This document shows, one piece after another, positions 7,305 to 16,081 of a DNA stretch of 64,000 nucleotides. Both the position numbers and the translations under genes were made by a program. Origin of the DNA: Stieleria magnilauensis (GTDB taxonomy: Bacteria > Planctomycetota > Planctomycetia > Pirellulales > Pirellulaceae); the NCBI GenBank assembly GCA_007753675.1, contig CP036432.1:1152394-1216393 (forward strand). Reading direction: 5' to 3'. The notes under the pieces are model-generated. The model was given only the letters and a program-made list of their open reading frames with translations, made no database searches and was not told the origin of the DNA. Within the stretch, counting starts at the first letter, position 1. The number at the start of each line of letters is the position of its first letter.

Positions 7305-8624
7305 TCAGACGGAATCAATTTCGTAGCCGGAGCGATACGCCCGCGACATCAACCCGTGTGCTTCATCGTCGCTTACAACACGTTCCGATTCGGCATCCCA
7401 TTGAACGGTGCGGCCCAACCGCAAGGCCAGATTGGCGAGGTGGCAGGTCGTCAACACGCGGTGGTGCGTCGCGATATCGGAAATCGGCACGTCACGCGTC
7501 TTCAAGCAGTCGACGAAGTCTTGCATGTGCGACGTCGGTTGCCTACCTCGATACAACTTCGTGATCGCATCGTCGTCGAGTGGTTGATCTTTCAACGCGT
7601 CGACCGGGATGCCTTCCAGCGTCCCCCGATTGACGAAGAAGCGTCCGCGGTCCCCTTCAAAGGTGATTCCATTCCGCGTCGAGTCGATCAGCATTTCGAT
7701 GCCGCCGGGAAAGTTGCACGTCACCGAAAACTCGATGGGGGTGTTGTACATGTCACTTCGGGTCGGCATGCCGCCCCGCAGCGGCTGGTTCATCGTGGCG
7801 GTCCCGCCGACCGAAACCGGTCCACCATTTTCTTGGCCGATGGCCCATTGTGCGATGTCGACATGATGGGCTCCCCAGTCGCACAGCTGCCCGCCGGCGT
7901 ATTCGAACCACCACCGAAACGTGCGATGGGTCCGCTGGGGAATGTACTCGGTCAGCGGTGCGGGACCGAGCCAGCGTTCCCACTGGAGCGTCGTCGGTGG
8001 CGTGGCGGTGGCGAACGGGCCACCCTTCCATCCCGGGCCCAGTCCGATATGGATGCGTCGGAGATTGCCGACGCGGCCGTCGCGAACCATCGCGATCGCT
8101 TTCAAAAAACGTTGGTCGTATTCGGTCCGTTGCTGCGTGCCGACCTGGAACACTCGGCCGGTCTCTTGTGCGACCTTGCGCAGCCACTGGCCTTCTTGGA
8201 TCGTCACAGCGACGGGTTTTTCGCAGTACACGTCTTTGCCCGCCCGCATCGCTTCGATGGCAATTTTGGCGTGCCAGTGATCCGGGGTGGCGATCAACAC
8301 TGCTTCGATCGATGGGTTATCCAGGACGCGGCGGTAGTCGTCCACAATCGTCGCTTTGCCGCCGCAGATTTTTTGGTTCGCAAAGTCGGCGGCGACCGAA
8401 TCGAGTTCGCAGATCACGGGGATGTCGGCCAGTGAAGCGGCTTGGGTGCCGATCGCAATGCCGCGGCCTTGTCGTTTGGTTTCCGGTTGCCAGCCGGCGC
8501 CGATCAGTCCGAACACCGGCCGATCGTTTTTGGCCGCAATCGTGGTGTCCGTTTGATAGGCAACGGTGGTGGCCGCGATGCCGGACGCACAGCGTGCCAG
8601 AAAAATTCGCCTGGTCGTTGACAT
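7305..8624 (-). CDS. Gfo/Idh/MocA-family oxidoreductase, exported
   Basis: 439 residues. The N-terminus MSTTRRIFLARCASGIAATT has a twin-arginine signal, followed by the Rossmann motif GLIGAGWQ and the family CEKPVAVT motif. WWFEYAGGQLCDWGAHHVDIAQW is typical of the large planctomycete branch of exported Gfo/Idh/MocA proteins. The frame is open upstream to 9461, but that extension is antisense to the dioxygenase gene, so 8624 is the start. It diverges from the dioxygenase (147-base gap) and lies 77 bases ahead of the cytoplasmic homologue, probably one operon. A periplasmic sugar substrate is likely but unknown. Confidence 0.93.
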   Translation of the reverse strand: MSTTRRIFLARCASGIAATTVAYQTDTTIAAKNDRPVFGLIGAGWQPETKRQGRGIAIGTQAASLADIPVICELDSVAADFANQKICGGKATIVDDYRRVLDNPSIEAVLIATPDHWHAKIAIEAMRAGKDVYCEKPVAVTIQEGQWLRKVAQETGRVFQVGTQQRTEYDQRFLKAIAMVRDGRVGNLRRIHIGLGPGWKGGPFATATPPTTLQWERWLGPAPLTEYIPQRTHRTFRWWFEYAGGQLCDWGAHHVDIAQWAIGQENGGPVSVGGTATMNQPLRGGMPTRSDMYNTPIEFSVTCNFPGGIEMLIDSTRNGITFEGDRGRFFVNRGTLEGIPVDALKDQPLDDDAITKLYRGRQPTSHMQDFVDCLKTRDVPISDIATHHRVLTTCHLANLALRLGRTVQWDAESERVVSDDEAHGLMSRAYRSGYEIDSV

Positions 8625-8771
8625 GGTGGTGCTCTGGGGAGGGAGATGCGAGTCGCAAGCTGACGCCACGGTCACAGTGTAACACCAGCTGGTCGTCATC
8701 GGGTAAGCTGTTGATTCGTGCGGCTTGAATGCTGTCCCGCCCTCCCTCCTTCCTTCATTGCACCGGTATTC

Positions 8772-9785
8772 ATGACTCCCCTTCAAGGTATGCGTGACGC
8801 TGCGGTTCCCGGTCAGCGAAACGAGAATGACTCGTTGTTTCCATTGGCGATGACCTGTGACGAAGGCGCGGTGACGCTGGATCAATTCATCGATTGGGTG
8901 TCCGAAAGTCGTGAAGACTTGTTGGCGCTTTCCAGTCAGCACGGCGCGGTGGCGTTTCGCGGGTTTCCAACCCCGACGGTGGACGAGTTCGATGCCTTCA
9001 TTCAGGCGCTCCATCTCGAAAATTTTCCGTATGCAAAGTCGCTGTCCAACGCGGTCCGCATCAACCGGACGCCGCGGGTGTTTTCCGCCAACGAAGCCCC
9101 GCCGGAGGTGAAGATTTTTTTTCACCACGAGATGGCTCAAACGCCGCTGTATCCCAAGTACATTCTGTTTTACTGTGAGACCGCGCCGGAATCCGGCGGT
9201 GCGACGCCGTTGTGCCGAAGCGATATTCTGTTTGCGAAACTGGCCGAGCAGTGTCCGGAGTTTGCGGCCAAGTGTGAATCGACCGGATTGCGTTACACCA
9301 ACGTGATGCCTGGAGTTGACGACGCAAAATCTGGGATGGGACGAAGCTGGCACAGCACGCTGGGGGTGGAAACCAAGGCGGAAGCGGAGGCTCGACTCGG
9401 CGAGTTGGGTTACCGCTTTGAATGGTTGGCCGACGATTGCTTGAAAGCGACGACGCCGCAATTGCCCGCCGTCATGGAAGTTTCACCGGGGCAGAAAACG
9501 TTCTTCAATCAGTTGATCGCGGCCTATTGCGGTTGGAAGGATGAACGCAACGACCCGTCGGACGCGATCCGGCATGGCGACGGTACGAAGCTCGATCCGG
9601 ACGCCGTCAACGTGGCCGTTCAGCTCTCCGAAGAACTCACCTATGACCATCAGTGGCAGGCCGGAGACATCGTGTTGCTGGACAACACGGTGGCGATGCA
9701 CGCGCGGCGTCCTTTCCAGGGAACTCGCAAGGTGTTGGCGTCATTGGCGGAAATGCGAACGCATGCCTTTGACGCAGTGGGTTAA
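8772..9785 (+). CDS. TauD/TfdA-family Fe(II)/2-oxoglutarate dioxygenase
   Basis: 337 residues. Iron-binding facial triad is visible: FFHHEMAQ (His-x-Glu type) near residue 118 and the distal His in NTVAMHARRPFQG, followed by the Arg that holds 2-oxoglutarate. AVAFRGFPTPTVDEFDAF matches the N-terminal region of the family. ATG at 8772 is taken as start; no strong ribosome site is seen and a later ATG at 8790 is possible. The MFS gene starts 5 bases after its stop, then a TauE/SafE gene, so uptake, oxidation and export may be linked. The substrate could be a sulfonate, but the family is broad. Confidence 0.92.
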   Translation: MTPLQGMRDAAVPGQRNENDSLFPLAMTCDEGAVTLDQFIDWVSESREDLLALSSQHGAVAFRGFPTPTVDEFDAFIQALHLENFPYAKSLSNAVRINRTPRVFSANEAPPEVKIFFHHEMAQTPLYPKYILFYCETAPESGGATPLCRSDILFAKLAEQCPEFAAKCESTGLRYTNVMPGVDDAKSGMGRSWHSTLGVETKAEAEARLGELGYRFEWLADDCLKATTPQLPAVMEVSPGQKTFFNQLIAAYCGWKDERNDPSDAIRHGDGTKLDPDAVNVAVQLSEELTYDHQWQAGDIVLLDNTVAMHARRPFQGTRKVLASLAEMRTHAFDAVG

Positions 9786-9790
9786 CCGAA

Positions 9791-11137
9791 ATGGATGACG
9801 AAAAACGGAATCCCGAGGAGCCGTCGGTCGATCGTCCGGGCGAACCGGTTGTGTTGGACCCCGGCGAGAATTCATCGGGTCGCTGGTACGATGGAGTAAC
9901 GCGTTACCAGTGGCTGATTCTGATCATCGCCTGCGCGGGTTGGGTCTTCGACGTTTATGAAGGCCAAATCTTTAACATCACTCGCAGCGACATGTTGCTG
10001 GAAGTGTTGGATGGTGACGAAGCGGCGGCCAAGGCGTGGGGCGACAATTTTTTGGCCATCTTCCTGGCCGGTGGGACGATCGGCGGGCTGTTGTTCGGAT
10101 CGCTGGCCGACCGATGGGGCAGACGCCCGATCATGATCGCGACGATCCTGATGTACTCTGTCTTTTCAGGATTGACCTATTTCGCCAACGACATTTACGT
10201 GATCGGAGTGTTGCGTTTTCTCGTCGCACTCGGGATCGGCGGTGAATGGGCGGTCGCGGCAAGCTTGGTGGCGGAGGTGTTTCCCAAGAAAGCGCGCGCC
10301 CAGGCGGCGGGGATTTTTCATGCTTCCAGCATCTTGGGAACGTGGCTGGCAGCGCTGTCGGGGATTCTGGTCGGCAGCCACTGGCGCTATGCCTACCTGC
10401 TGGGGGTGCTGCCCGCGCTGCTGATCGTTTGGGTGCGGGCGAGCGTGAAAGAACCCGAGCGTTGGCAGGCGATTCGGAACAGCGAGGTGGGGCAGAAGTC
10501 CGGCAGTTTTCGCGATCTGCTGTTGAACCCGAAATGGAACGGTTTGGCGTTTCGTGGGATGTTGTTGGCCGCGGTCGGATTGGGAACGTTTTGGTCGGTG
10601 ACGGTTGCGGGCCAGGACCTCGTCAGAGCGTTGTTGTTGTCGCTCGGCAGCGATCCCGAAGCCGCCGGGGCGAAGAGCAAGTTTGCCTATGGCATCGTGC
10701 AAGCGGCCGGCGGAGGTGCGGGCTTGCTGGCGTTTGGTCCGCTGTGCGCCCGTTTCGGCCGCAAGCCGACGTTTATCGCCTATCACATTTTGGCTTTGTT
10801 GATCGTGCCCGTTGTGTGTTTTCTGCCGCAAACGTACACACAGATGCTGTTCATCCTGCCCGTGTTCGGGTTCCTGACGTTGGGGATGCACTCGGGTTAT
10901 GCGATCTATTTTCCGGAACTGTTTCCGACACACATTCGCGCGACCGGAGCGAGTTTCTGTTTTAACGGGGGACGTCTGTTGGCGGTCCCGGTGCTGTTCT
11001 TTTCCGGCTGGCTGAAAGGGCGTGAAGATATCTCGCTTCAGCACGCCGTCTGGTGGTTGTCGTCGTTGTTCTTGGTGGGCATCGTGGTGATGTTGACACT
11101 GCCGGAAACCAAGCAGCGAGACCTGGTCGAGAACTGA
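9791..11137 (+). CDS. MFS transporter
   Basis: 448 residues with about 12 hydrophobic spans after a charged 35-residue N-terminal tail. The loop 2-3 signature GSLADRWGRRP is present and partly repeated as FGRKPTF between spans 8 and 9. GGEWAVAASLVAEVFPKKARAQAAG is typical of the sugar/aromatic-acid:H+ symporter branch. It starts 5 bases after the dioxygenase stop and its own stop overlaps the next start (TGATG), so the three genes are co-translated. It probably imports the dioxygenase substrate. Confidence 0.95.
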   Translation: MDDEKRNPEEPSVDRPGEPVVLDPGENSSGRWYDGVTRYQWLILIIACAGWVFDVYEGQIFNITRSDMLLEVLDGDEAAAKAWGDNFLAIFLAGGTIGGLLFGSLADRWGRRPIMIATILMYSVFSGLTYFANDIYVIGVLRFLVALGIGGEWAVAASLVAEVFPKKARAQAAGIFHASSILGTWLAALSGILVGSHWRYAYLLGVLPALLIVWVRASVKEPERWQAIRNSEVGQKSGSFRDLLLNPKWNGLAFRGMLLAAVGLGTFWSVTVAGQDLVRALLLSLGSDPEAAGAKSKFAYGIVQAAGGGAGLLAFGPLCARFGRKPTFIAYHILALLIVPVVCFLPQTYTQMLFILPVFGFLTLGMHSGYAIYFPELFPTHIRATGASFCFNGGRLLAVPVLFFSGWLKGREDISLQHAVWWLSSLFLVGIVVMLTLPETKQRDLVEN

Positions 11138-11889
11138 TGTTTTCTGGCGACCTGACCGTTTTCTTGTACATCGGCGTGATCGCATTGGCGGCGGGATTTG
11201 TCCACAGCGCGATCGGGTTCGGGTTCGGAATCGTCGCGGTGACACTGTTGCCGTTGGTCGTCGAAGTTCGCCAATCGCACGTGGTCATTTCAACGGCCAG
11301 TGTTCCGGTGTTGATGATGGCCGCGTGGGCGTATCGCGACGGGGCTGATTGGTCTGCGCTGTGGCGCGCGTTGGTCGGTGCGGCGATCTGCATGCCGTTG
11401 GGGTTGTTGGCGTTCGAGTGGGTCTCGCCGGACTGGTTGATCCGGGGAACGGGGTTGGCGATTCTGGCGATGGTGGGGATCAGTTTTCGGAATCGGCGTC
11501 GGGCAAAGATGGACATGAAATCGAGCGGCGGATCGTCATGGTTTGCCGGCGCGTTGGGTGGTTTTTTGGCCGGTGCCGTCACGATCGCGGGGCCGCCCGT
11601 CGCCGCGTACGCGTTGTCACAGCCCTGGGAACAGGCCCGATTCAAAGCGTTCTTGAATCAGTTCTTGTTCGCGGTGTCGCTCTACAAAGTCACGGGGCTC
11701 GCGGTGCGTGGGTTTATTGATCAAGAAACGCTGGTGCAATCGGCGGCGCTTGCGCCGATGGCGATCATCGGCATCCAAGTCGGCGCGATTTTCAGCCGTC
11801 GACTTTCGACGCAGCGGTTCCACGTCTTTGTCGCGATCGCGTTGGTGGCGGTGGCGATCTATTTCGTCGTCAGAGGGGCCGGCGAATAA
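11137..11889 (+). CDS. TauE/SafE-family permease
   Basis: 250 residues, about eight hydrophobic spans arranged in two halves typical of the sulfite exporter TauE/SafE family (first half LAAGFVHSAIGFGFGIVAV, second half GALGGFLAGAVTIAGPP). The ATG overlaps the MFS stop by one base. Members export sulfite or other organosulfur or carboxylate anions. Downstream of a TauD-like dioxygenase this would fit sulfite release, but family-wide substrates vary, so this is inference. Confidence 0.93.
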   Translation: MFSGDLTVFLYIGVIALAAGFVHSAIGFGFGIVAVTLLPLVVEVRQSHVVISTASVPVLMMAAWAYRDGADWSALWRALVGAAICMPLGLLAFEWVSPDWLIRGTGLAILAMVGISFRNRRRAKMDMKSSGGSSWFAGALGGFLAGAVTIAGPPVAAYALSQPWEQARFKAFLNQFLFAVSLYKVTGLAVRGFIDQETLVQSAALAPMAIIGIQVGAIFSRRLSTQRFHVFVAIALVAVAIYFVVRGAGE

Positions 11890-11901
11890 CGTTCTGGTCC
11901 A

Positions 11902-14130
11902 CTAGTGAATCCAACCCAGGTAATCGCGAAGGATGGACCAGCGGGGCTCGTTTTCGCCGTTGGTTTTGCCCAGCACCCAGTGGTCGTAATAGTCTTGGGC
12001 GGTGCCGTCTTTCTGACGCAAACCGACCCAATACTCCAGGAAGTCGCGCATCTGGGCGTCTCGATTTCCCACGGCATAAAACAGCGGCAAGCTGGCCTGC
12101 AGTTCCGTCGGGATGATGACTTCGAATCGGGGGTACATCAACGTAAACGCCGCGCCGCTCTCGGCGCTGATCAGTAGGGCATCCAGGTCGGGATGATTGC
12201 CGATGAAGAAATCTCGATTGTCGGCGATCTCGACGAGCGTGGCATCGGGGAGCGCGGTTTTGATTCGGTTGACGAAACCGCGGCTGACGTCAACGAATCC
12301 GATCCGCAAGTCATCCAGGGCCGAGATGCGTTTGAGCGTTCGGAAATCGTTGGACCGAAAGTCGCGGGTGACCAATGCCAAGTTGACGTCCATGTAACTT
12401 TCTGTGTGCGCCATCGCTTGGGCGCGTTCCAGCGTTCCCACCAGTCCGGACATGACGATGTCGAAGTGGTCGGCGTTGAGTTGCGCGACCAGCGTGTCCC
12501 GATCAAATCGCACCAGTTCCAAGGTGACGCCCAGGTCGCGGGCGAGAGAGTGGGCCATTTCCACGTCATAGCCGACCAGCGTTCTGCGATGATTGAAGTA
12601 GGCGAAGGGCAGTTTGTCTTCGTTGTAACCGACGCGGATGGCACCGCGGCGGCGGATCCGTCGGAGCAGAGATTCTCCGTCGCGAAGGGGTTCTGGATTT
12701 GGATGGGGCTGTTTGATGACGATGTTTTCGACCGGCTGTTCGAGTAACTGCATCCGCTCGATGACGTCGTATTTGTTGTCGGCCATCGAGATCACTCGAT
12801 ACAAAACCAGTCGCACGCCGACCAGAATGATGATCCCGAAAACGCAGACCACCAACGCGTATTTGGCCAATCCCCAAAACTGAAAACGCAGCAAACGGTT
12901 GAAACCGAAGATCGAGATCAATGTCAACACGCACAGGTGCATCGCTCCGACGGCATCACCGAGACGTTCGCCATAGACGCCGGAGACCAGGAACAGCTGG
13001 AACATGTCATGCGGCAATTGCATTTGGTCCAGCAGGAACGGGATGGCGACGATCGGCCCACCGAAGAATGAAAACAACCCCGAAAAGAGAAAGCCCGGGT
13101 ACTCAGACGCCTTGATCGGGGCGCCCAGGAACCATGCCGCGAACGGAATGAACAGCATGCTCAACAGTTTGCCGACATGGGGAAACGGATAGGCGGTTCC
13201 GTAGAGCAGATCGATCGTCGGCGATTCATCTTTTCCGTCGATCTTGACCTGTGTTTCAAAAAGCCGTTCGGTGTTTTCGATCAGCATGGGCAGCACGATG
13301 ATCAGCTTTCCGGTGGCAAAGGCGGTCAACATCGGCTCTTTGACGACGAACAAAACTTGTCGATAGGTCAACGGGGTCAATGTCGTCACCAGCAACGGAA
13401 GCACGACGAAACCCAGAAAGACGGCACCGGCGGTGTAGGCCACCAAATACGCCTGAAGCCGTCCGACTTCGGCCAGTGAGACGGTCCCCGCGGTGCTTGC
13501 GGCAATCGCGAAGATTCCGACTGGTGCCAACCGCGTGATGAACTTGCTGATCCGCAGCAACACGTCGGCGGCGACATCGAGTTGGCTTAAGACGATCGTG
13601 CGATTGCGTGATTTGGACAACGCCAACCCGCAACAGATGCCGAACAGCACGACGGCCGGTACCTGGTTGTTCGAAAGCGACTCAAAAATGTTTGCAGGGA
13701 TGAAGTAGGAAAGGACGTTGAGCGGCTCGGGGCTTTCGATCAGCGCGGTGCTGAAGAACGATCCCGCACTCCATTCGGGAAACGACGTGGGCATCACCCA
13801 AACCACAGCCAAGCAACTCGCCCACAGGCCCAACAGGACCGTCCCGCCGATCAGGGCCAACCGACGGCTACTACGCAGCCTGAGTCGACCCAGGCTGACG
13901 ACCAGCGTGACCAAGATGTAGGGCAGCACGGTCATCCGCAACAGTCCCACAAAGGCCTCGCCGATGATCGCCAGCGGTGCGCACAGCTCGCCGGCGAACA
14001 GGCCACCGAAAATGCCCAAGGCCAGTGCGATCAAGATTTGCGTCGACAGGTCCACGCGGCGGACGAACCGCGCGTAGTATCCCTGGACCGATGGTCGCGT
14101 TGAATCGGTCGGATTCGACTGCTCCGGCAT
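11902..14130 (-). CDS. SDF-family (DctA/GltP-like) transporter fused to a solute-binding protein domain
   Basis: 742 residues, far longer than the usual 420-450 of this family. Residues about 20-455 form a dicarboxylate/amino acid:cation symporter with family stretches LLRMTVLPYILVTLVVSLG, FGICCGLALSKS and the C-terminal helices GDAVGAMHLCVLTLIS. After a final span and a linker, residues about 485-740 match a periplasmic family 3 solute-binding domain (AIRVGYNEDKLPFAYFN then LVGYDVEMAHSLARDLGV; later DIVMSGLVGTLERAQ), as in amino-acid ABC transporters. The binding domain would sit outside the inner membrane tethered to the carrier. Stop is 12 bases from the convergent TauE gene. The substrate is probably an amino or dicarboxylic acid. 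Confidence 0.9.
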   Translation of the reverse strand: MPEQSNPTDSTRPSVQGYYARFVRRVDLSTQILIALALGIFGGLFAGELCAPLAIIGEAFVGLLRMTVLPYILVTLVVSLGRLRLRSSRRLALIGGTVLLGLWASCLAVVWVMPTSFPEWSAGSFFSTALIESPEPLNVLSYFIPANIFESLSNNQVPAVVLFGICCGLALSKSRNRTIVLSQLDVAADVLLRISKFITRLAPVGIFAIAASTAGTVSLAEVGRLQAYLVAYTAGAVFLGFVVLPLLVTTLTPLTYRQVLFVVKEPMLTAFATGKLIIVLPMLIENTERLFETQVKIDGKDESPTIDLLYGTAYPFPHVGKLLSMLFIPFAAWFLGAPIKASEYPGFLFSGLFSFFGGPIVAIPFLLDQMQLPHDMFQLFLVSGVYGERLGDAVGAMHLCVLTLISIFGFNRLLRFQFWGLAKYALVVCVFGIIILVGVRLVLYRVISMADNKYDVIERMQLLEQPVENIVIKQPHPNPEPLRDGESLLRRIRRRGAIRVGYNEDKLPFAYFNHRRTLVGYDVEMAHSLARDLGVTLELVRFDRDTLVAQLNADHFDIVMSGLVGTLERAQAMAHTESYMDVNLALVTRDFRSNDFRTLKRISALDDLRIGFVDVSRGFVNRIKTALPDATLVEIADNRDFFIGNHPDLDALLISAESGAAFTLMYPRFEVIIPTELQASLPLFYAVGNRDAQMRDFLEYWVGLRQKDGTAQDYYDHWVLGKTNGENEPRWSILRDYLGWIH

Positions 14131-14330
14131 GACATCTCAAAAAGGCAGAACGGTGGCGTTGCTCCGGCGACGCACCGCGATGGATCGACGCGATTCTCTG
14201 GTGAATCGTCTGACGATCGTTATAGCGAAAGAATGGAAGTCCCGTTCACCCCGCATCGGGATTGCCAGCACGTGATCCCAGCACGTGGCGTGAGCCAGTG
14301 GCGCGTGAGGGTTGTGCGTTGTGGGTACGC

Positions 14331-14413
14331 GCCGGTCGCTAACGCTTCCCGCTGGGTGCCGGTCGCTGACGCGTCCCGCTGGGGTGCCGGTCGCTGACGC
14401 GTCCCGCTGGGGT
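14331..14413. repeat. Three tandem 27-28-base repeats
   Basis: Units at 14331-14357, 14358-14385 and 14386-14413; the last two are identical, beginning GCCGGTCGCTGACGCG. They end immediately before the stop codon of the Wzz-type gene. The remaining part of 14131-14414 shows nothing else. Confidence 0.85.
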
Positions 14414-14414
14414 G

Positions 14415-15899
14415 TTAGGTTCCGTCGGATGCTGGGGTTGGGGGGGGAGTGGCCGCGGTGTCGTCGCTGCGGCGGCGGTTTTGTTCGGCCAAGCGGGCTC
14501 GATCTTCGGCGCGACGGTTCTGGCCTTCCAGATGATCGGTCCAGCGCCGGCGTCCGTGTGACTGAGTCGGGCCTGGGGCGATCAAGAAAACAGCTCCGAG
14601 TCCGAAGATCAATCCGGCCATCATCGATCCAAACGTCATCGTCGTCGTGCCCGGTCCCAGCGGTTTGTCGGAGACTTGTGGTGGCCCGAGTTCGGCAACC
14701 AGGTTGGTCGACAGCGCTGCCGATCGACTGGCCCGGGCATCGACGAGTCGTTGTTCTGCTTCGGCCAATTGTTCTGATCGCTGTCGGAGTTCGGAATCGA
14801 TCTCGGCGTACGTGGTCCGCGCTTCGGCCAGCATTTGCAGTTTGTCGGAGAGGTTGTTGACCTTTTCCGAGAGCTTTTTGACTTGGGTGACCTGCAATTC
14901 CAGCATCGGCTGCATGGAAGCGATCACCGACAAGGTTTCCTGGATGATGCGTTCACGGATCTCTCGTTCGGTCGCGATCGCGGCTTTGCGTTTCGGGTTC
15001 TCCAACGTGTAGACGCCGGACAGTTGACTGGCCCGCAGTTGGGCGTCGATCAATCCATCTTTCAATCGCTGCAACGACGGTTGGCTGTTGAGTAGATCGC
15101 CTCCGCTGATCAATAACTTGGTCGGGTCTTTCGAGCCGGCAACGAGCAACGCATGCAGTGACTGGAGCTTTTCAAGTTCCAATTCGGCCAGTTGCAACTG
15201 TTCTTTGGTGGCCACCAGTGAACGCCGGTAGCTGCTGTCGCCGCCGTAGGTGTCGTTCAGATTGCGCAGCTCGCCAAGGTCGGCGCCAAATTGGACTTCG
15301 ATTTCTTGCATCCGCGAAGACACTTCGTCGAGATTCTGTTTCGCCAGGTCGCGGGCATGGGTCAGTTCGACGATCACGCTATCGGCGCGAACGCGTCGGA
15401 CATCGCGCAAGTGTTTCGTCAGGGAGTCGAACATGGCGTGACAAAACTGGATGGCGCGCTCGGGGTCTTCCGCTTTGACTTCCAGATAGACGACTTCGGT
15501 GTTGCCGAAATCGGCGCCTTGCGGAGCCAAGAGATTGACGGACGATCGGATTGTTCCATTGACCTTGGAGAGCGACGGCCAGTCCTCGTCCAATCGCCGA
15601 TCGGGCGGACCGATCTCGCGCAATGCCGCCGCCACGACTTCGCGGTTTTGGGCCATTTCAAGAATGGTTTCCTGTGCCGCTTTGAGTTCCGTTTGGCTGG
15701 CGAAGCGGCCGAGTCGGTCGACCGCACGCGTCGCTTCGTCACGCACCACCAGTGGCTGGCGGGCGGAATAGACGTCCGAGGTGAAGAAGGAATAGGAAAC
15801 GCCGATCAGGCCAAAGACCAGAACGGCTCCGATCCAAAGAGGCGCGAAGAGCACCAGGACGTTCCGAATGTGTTTCCAGGGGATCGGCGCAGCAGACAT
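14415..15899 (-). CDS. Wzz/GumC-type polysaccharide chain-length determinant protein
   Basis: 494 residues. An N-terminal span (LVLFAPLWIGAVLVFGLIGVSY, about 14-35) and a C-terminal span (TFGSMMAGLIFGLGAVFLI, about 425-443) flank a periplasmic region with long coiled coils (about 200-405), the layout of polysaccharide co-polymerases. The proline-rich PPQVSDKPLGPG just before the second span matches the family. No tyrosine-kinase domain follows; the tail is charged and ends in PPPTPASDGT. It stands alone rather than in a visible capsule cluster. The likely role is control of chain length or export of an exopolysaccharide. Confidence 0.88.
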   Translation of the reverse strand: MSAAPIPWKHIRNVLVLFAPLWIGAVLVFGLIGVSYSFFTSDVYSARQPLVVRDEATRAVDRLGRFASQTELKAAQETILEMAQNREVVAAALREIGPPDRRLDEDWPSLSKVNGTIRSSVNLLAPQGADFGNTEVVYLEVKAEDPERAIQFCHAMFDSLTKHLRDVRRVRADSVIVELTHARDLAKQNLDEVSSRMQEIEVQFGADLGELRNLNDTYGGDSSYRRSLVATKEQLQLAELELEKLQSLHALLVAGSKDPTKLLISGGDLLNSQPSLQRLKDGLIDAQLRASQLSGVYTLENPKRKAAIATEREIRERIIQETLSVIASMQPMLELQVTQVKKLSEKVNNLSDKLQMLAEARTTYAEIDSELRQRSEQLAEAEQRLVDARASRSAALSTNLVAELGPPQVSDKPLGPGTTTMTFGSMMAGLIFGLGAVFLIAPGPTQSHGRRRWTDHLEGQNRRAEDRARLAEQNRRRSDDTAATPPPTPASDGT

Positions 15900-16040
15900 G
15901 GCATGCTTCAGAAGGGTAAGTGGAAATCTCTCCCAACCCTACGAGCGCCTTAATTCGGCGCGATCGCGATGTCTGTTTCAGTGACCGCAGTCCGGCCAGA
16001 TGGATGCGGCCGGTAAAGATTGTGCGGGAAATGACGATTA

Positions 16041-16061
16041 GGGATCACCGAGGGTGATCCC
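16041..16061 (-). terminator. Hairpin downstream of the TIM-barrel isomerase gene
   Basis: A perfect 9-bp stem GGGATCACC / GGTGATCCC with loop GAG, 21 bases beyond the stop of the minus-strand isomerase gene. No T-run follows, so termination is plausible but not certain. Confidence 0.5.
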
Positions 16062-16081
16062 TTGTCCCGCCCTTGTCCCGA

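Noticed and set aside
8625-9461. N-terminal extension of the exported Gfo/Idh/MocA gene to 718 residues
   Set aside because: The extra part is antisense to the dioxygenase gene, has no family match, and would bury the twin-arginine signal at 8624.
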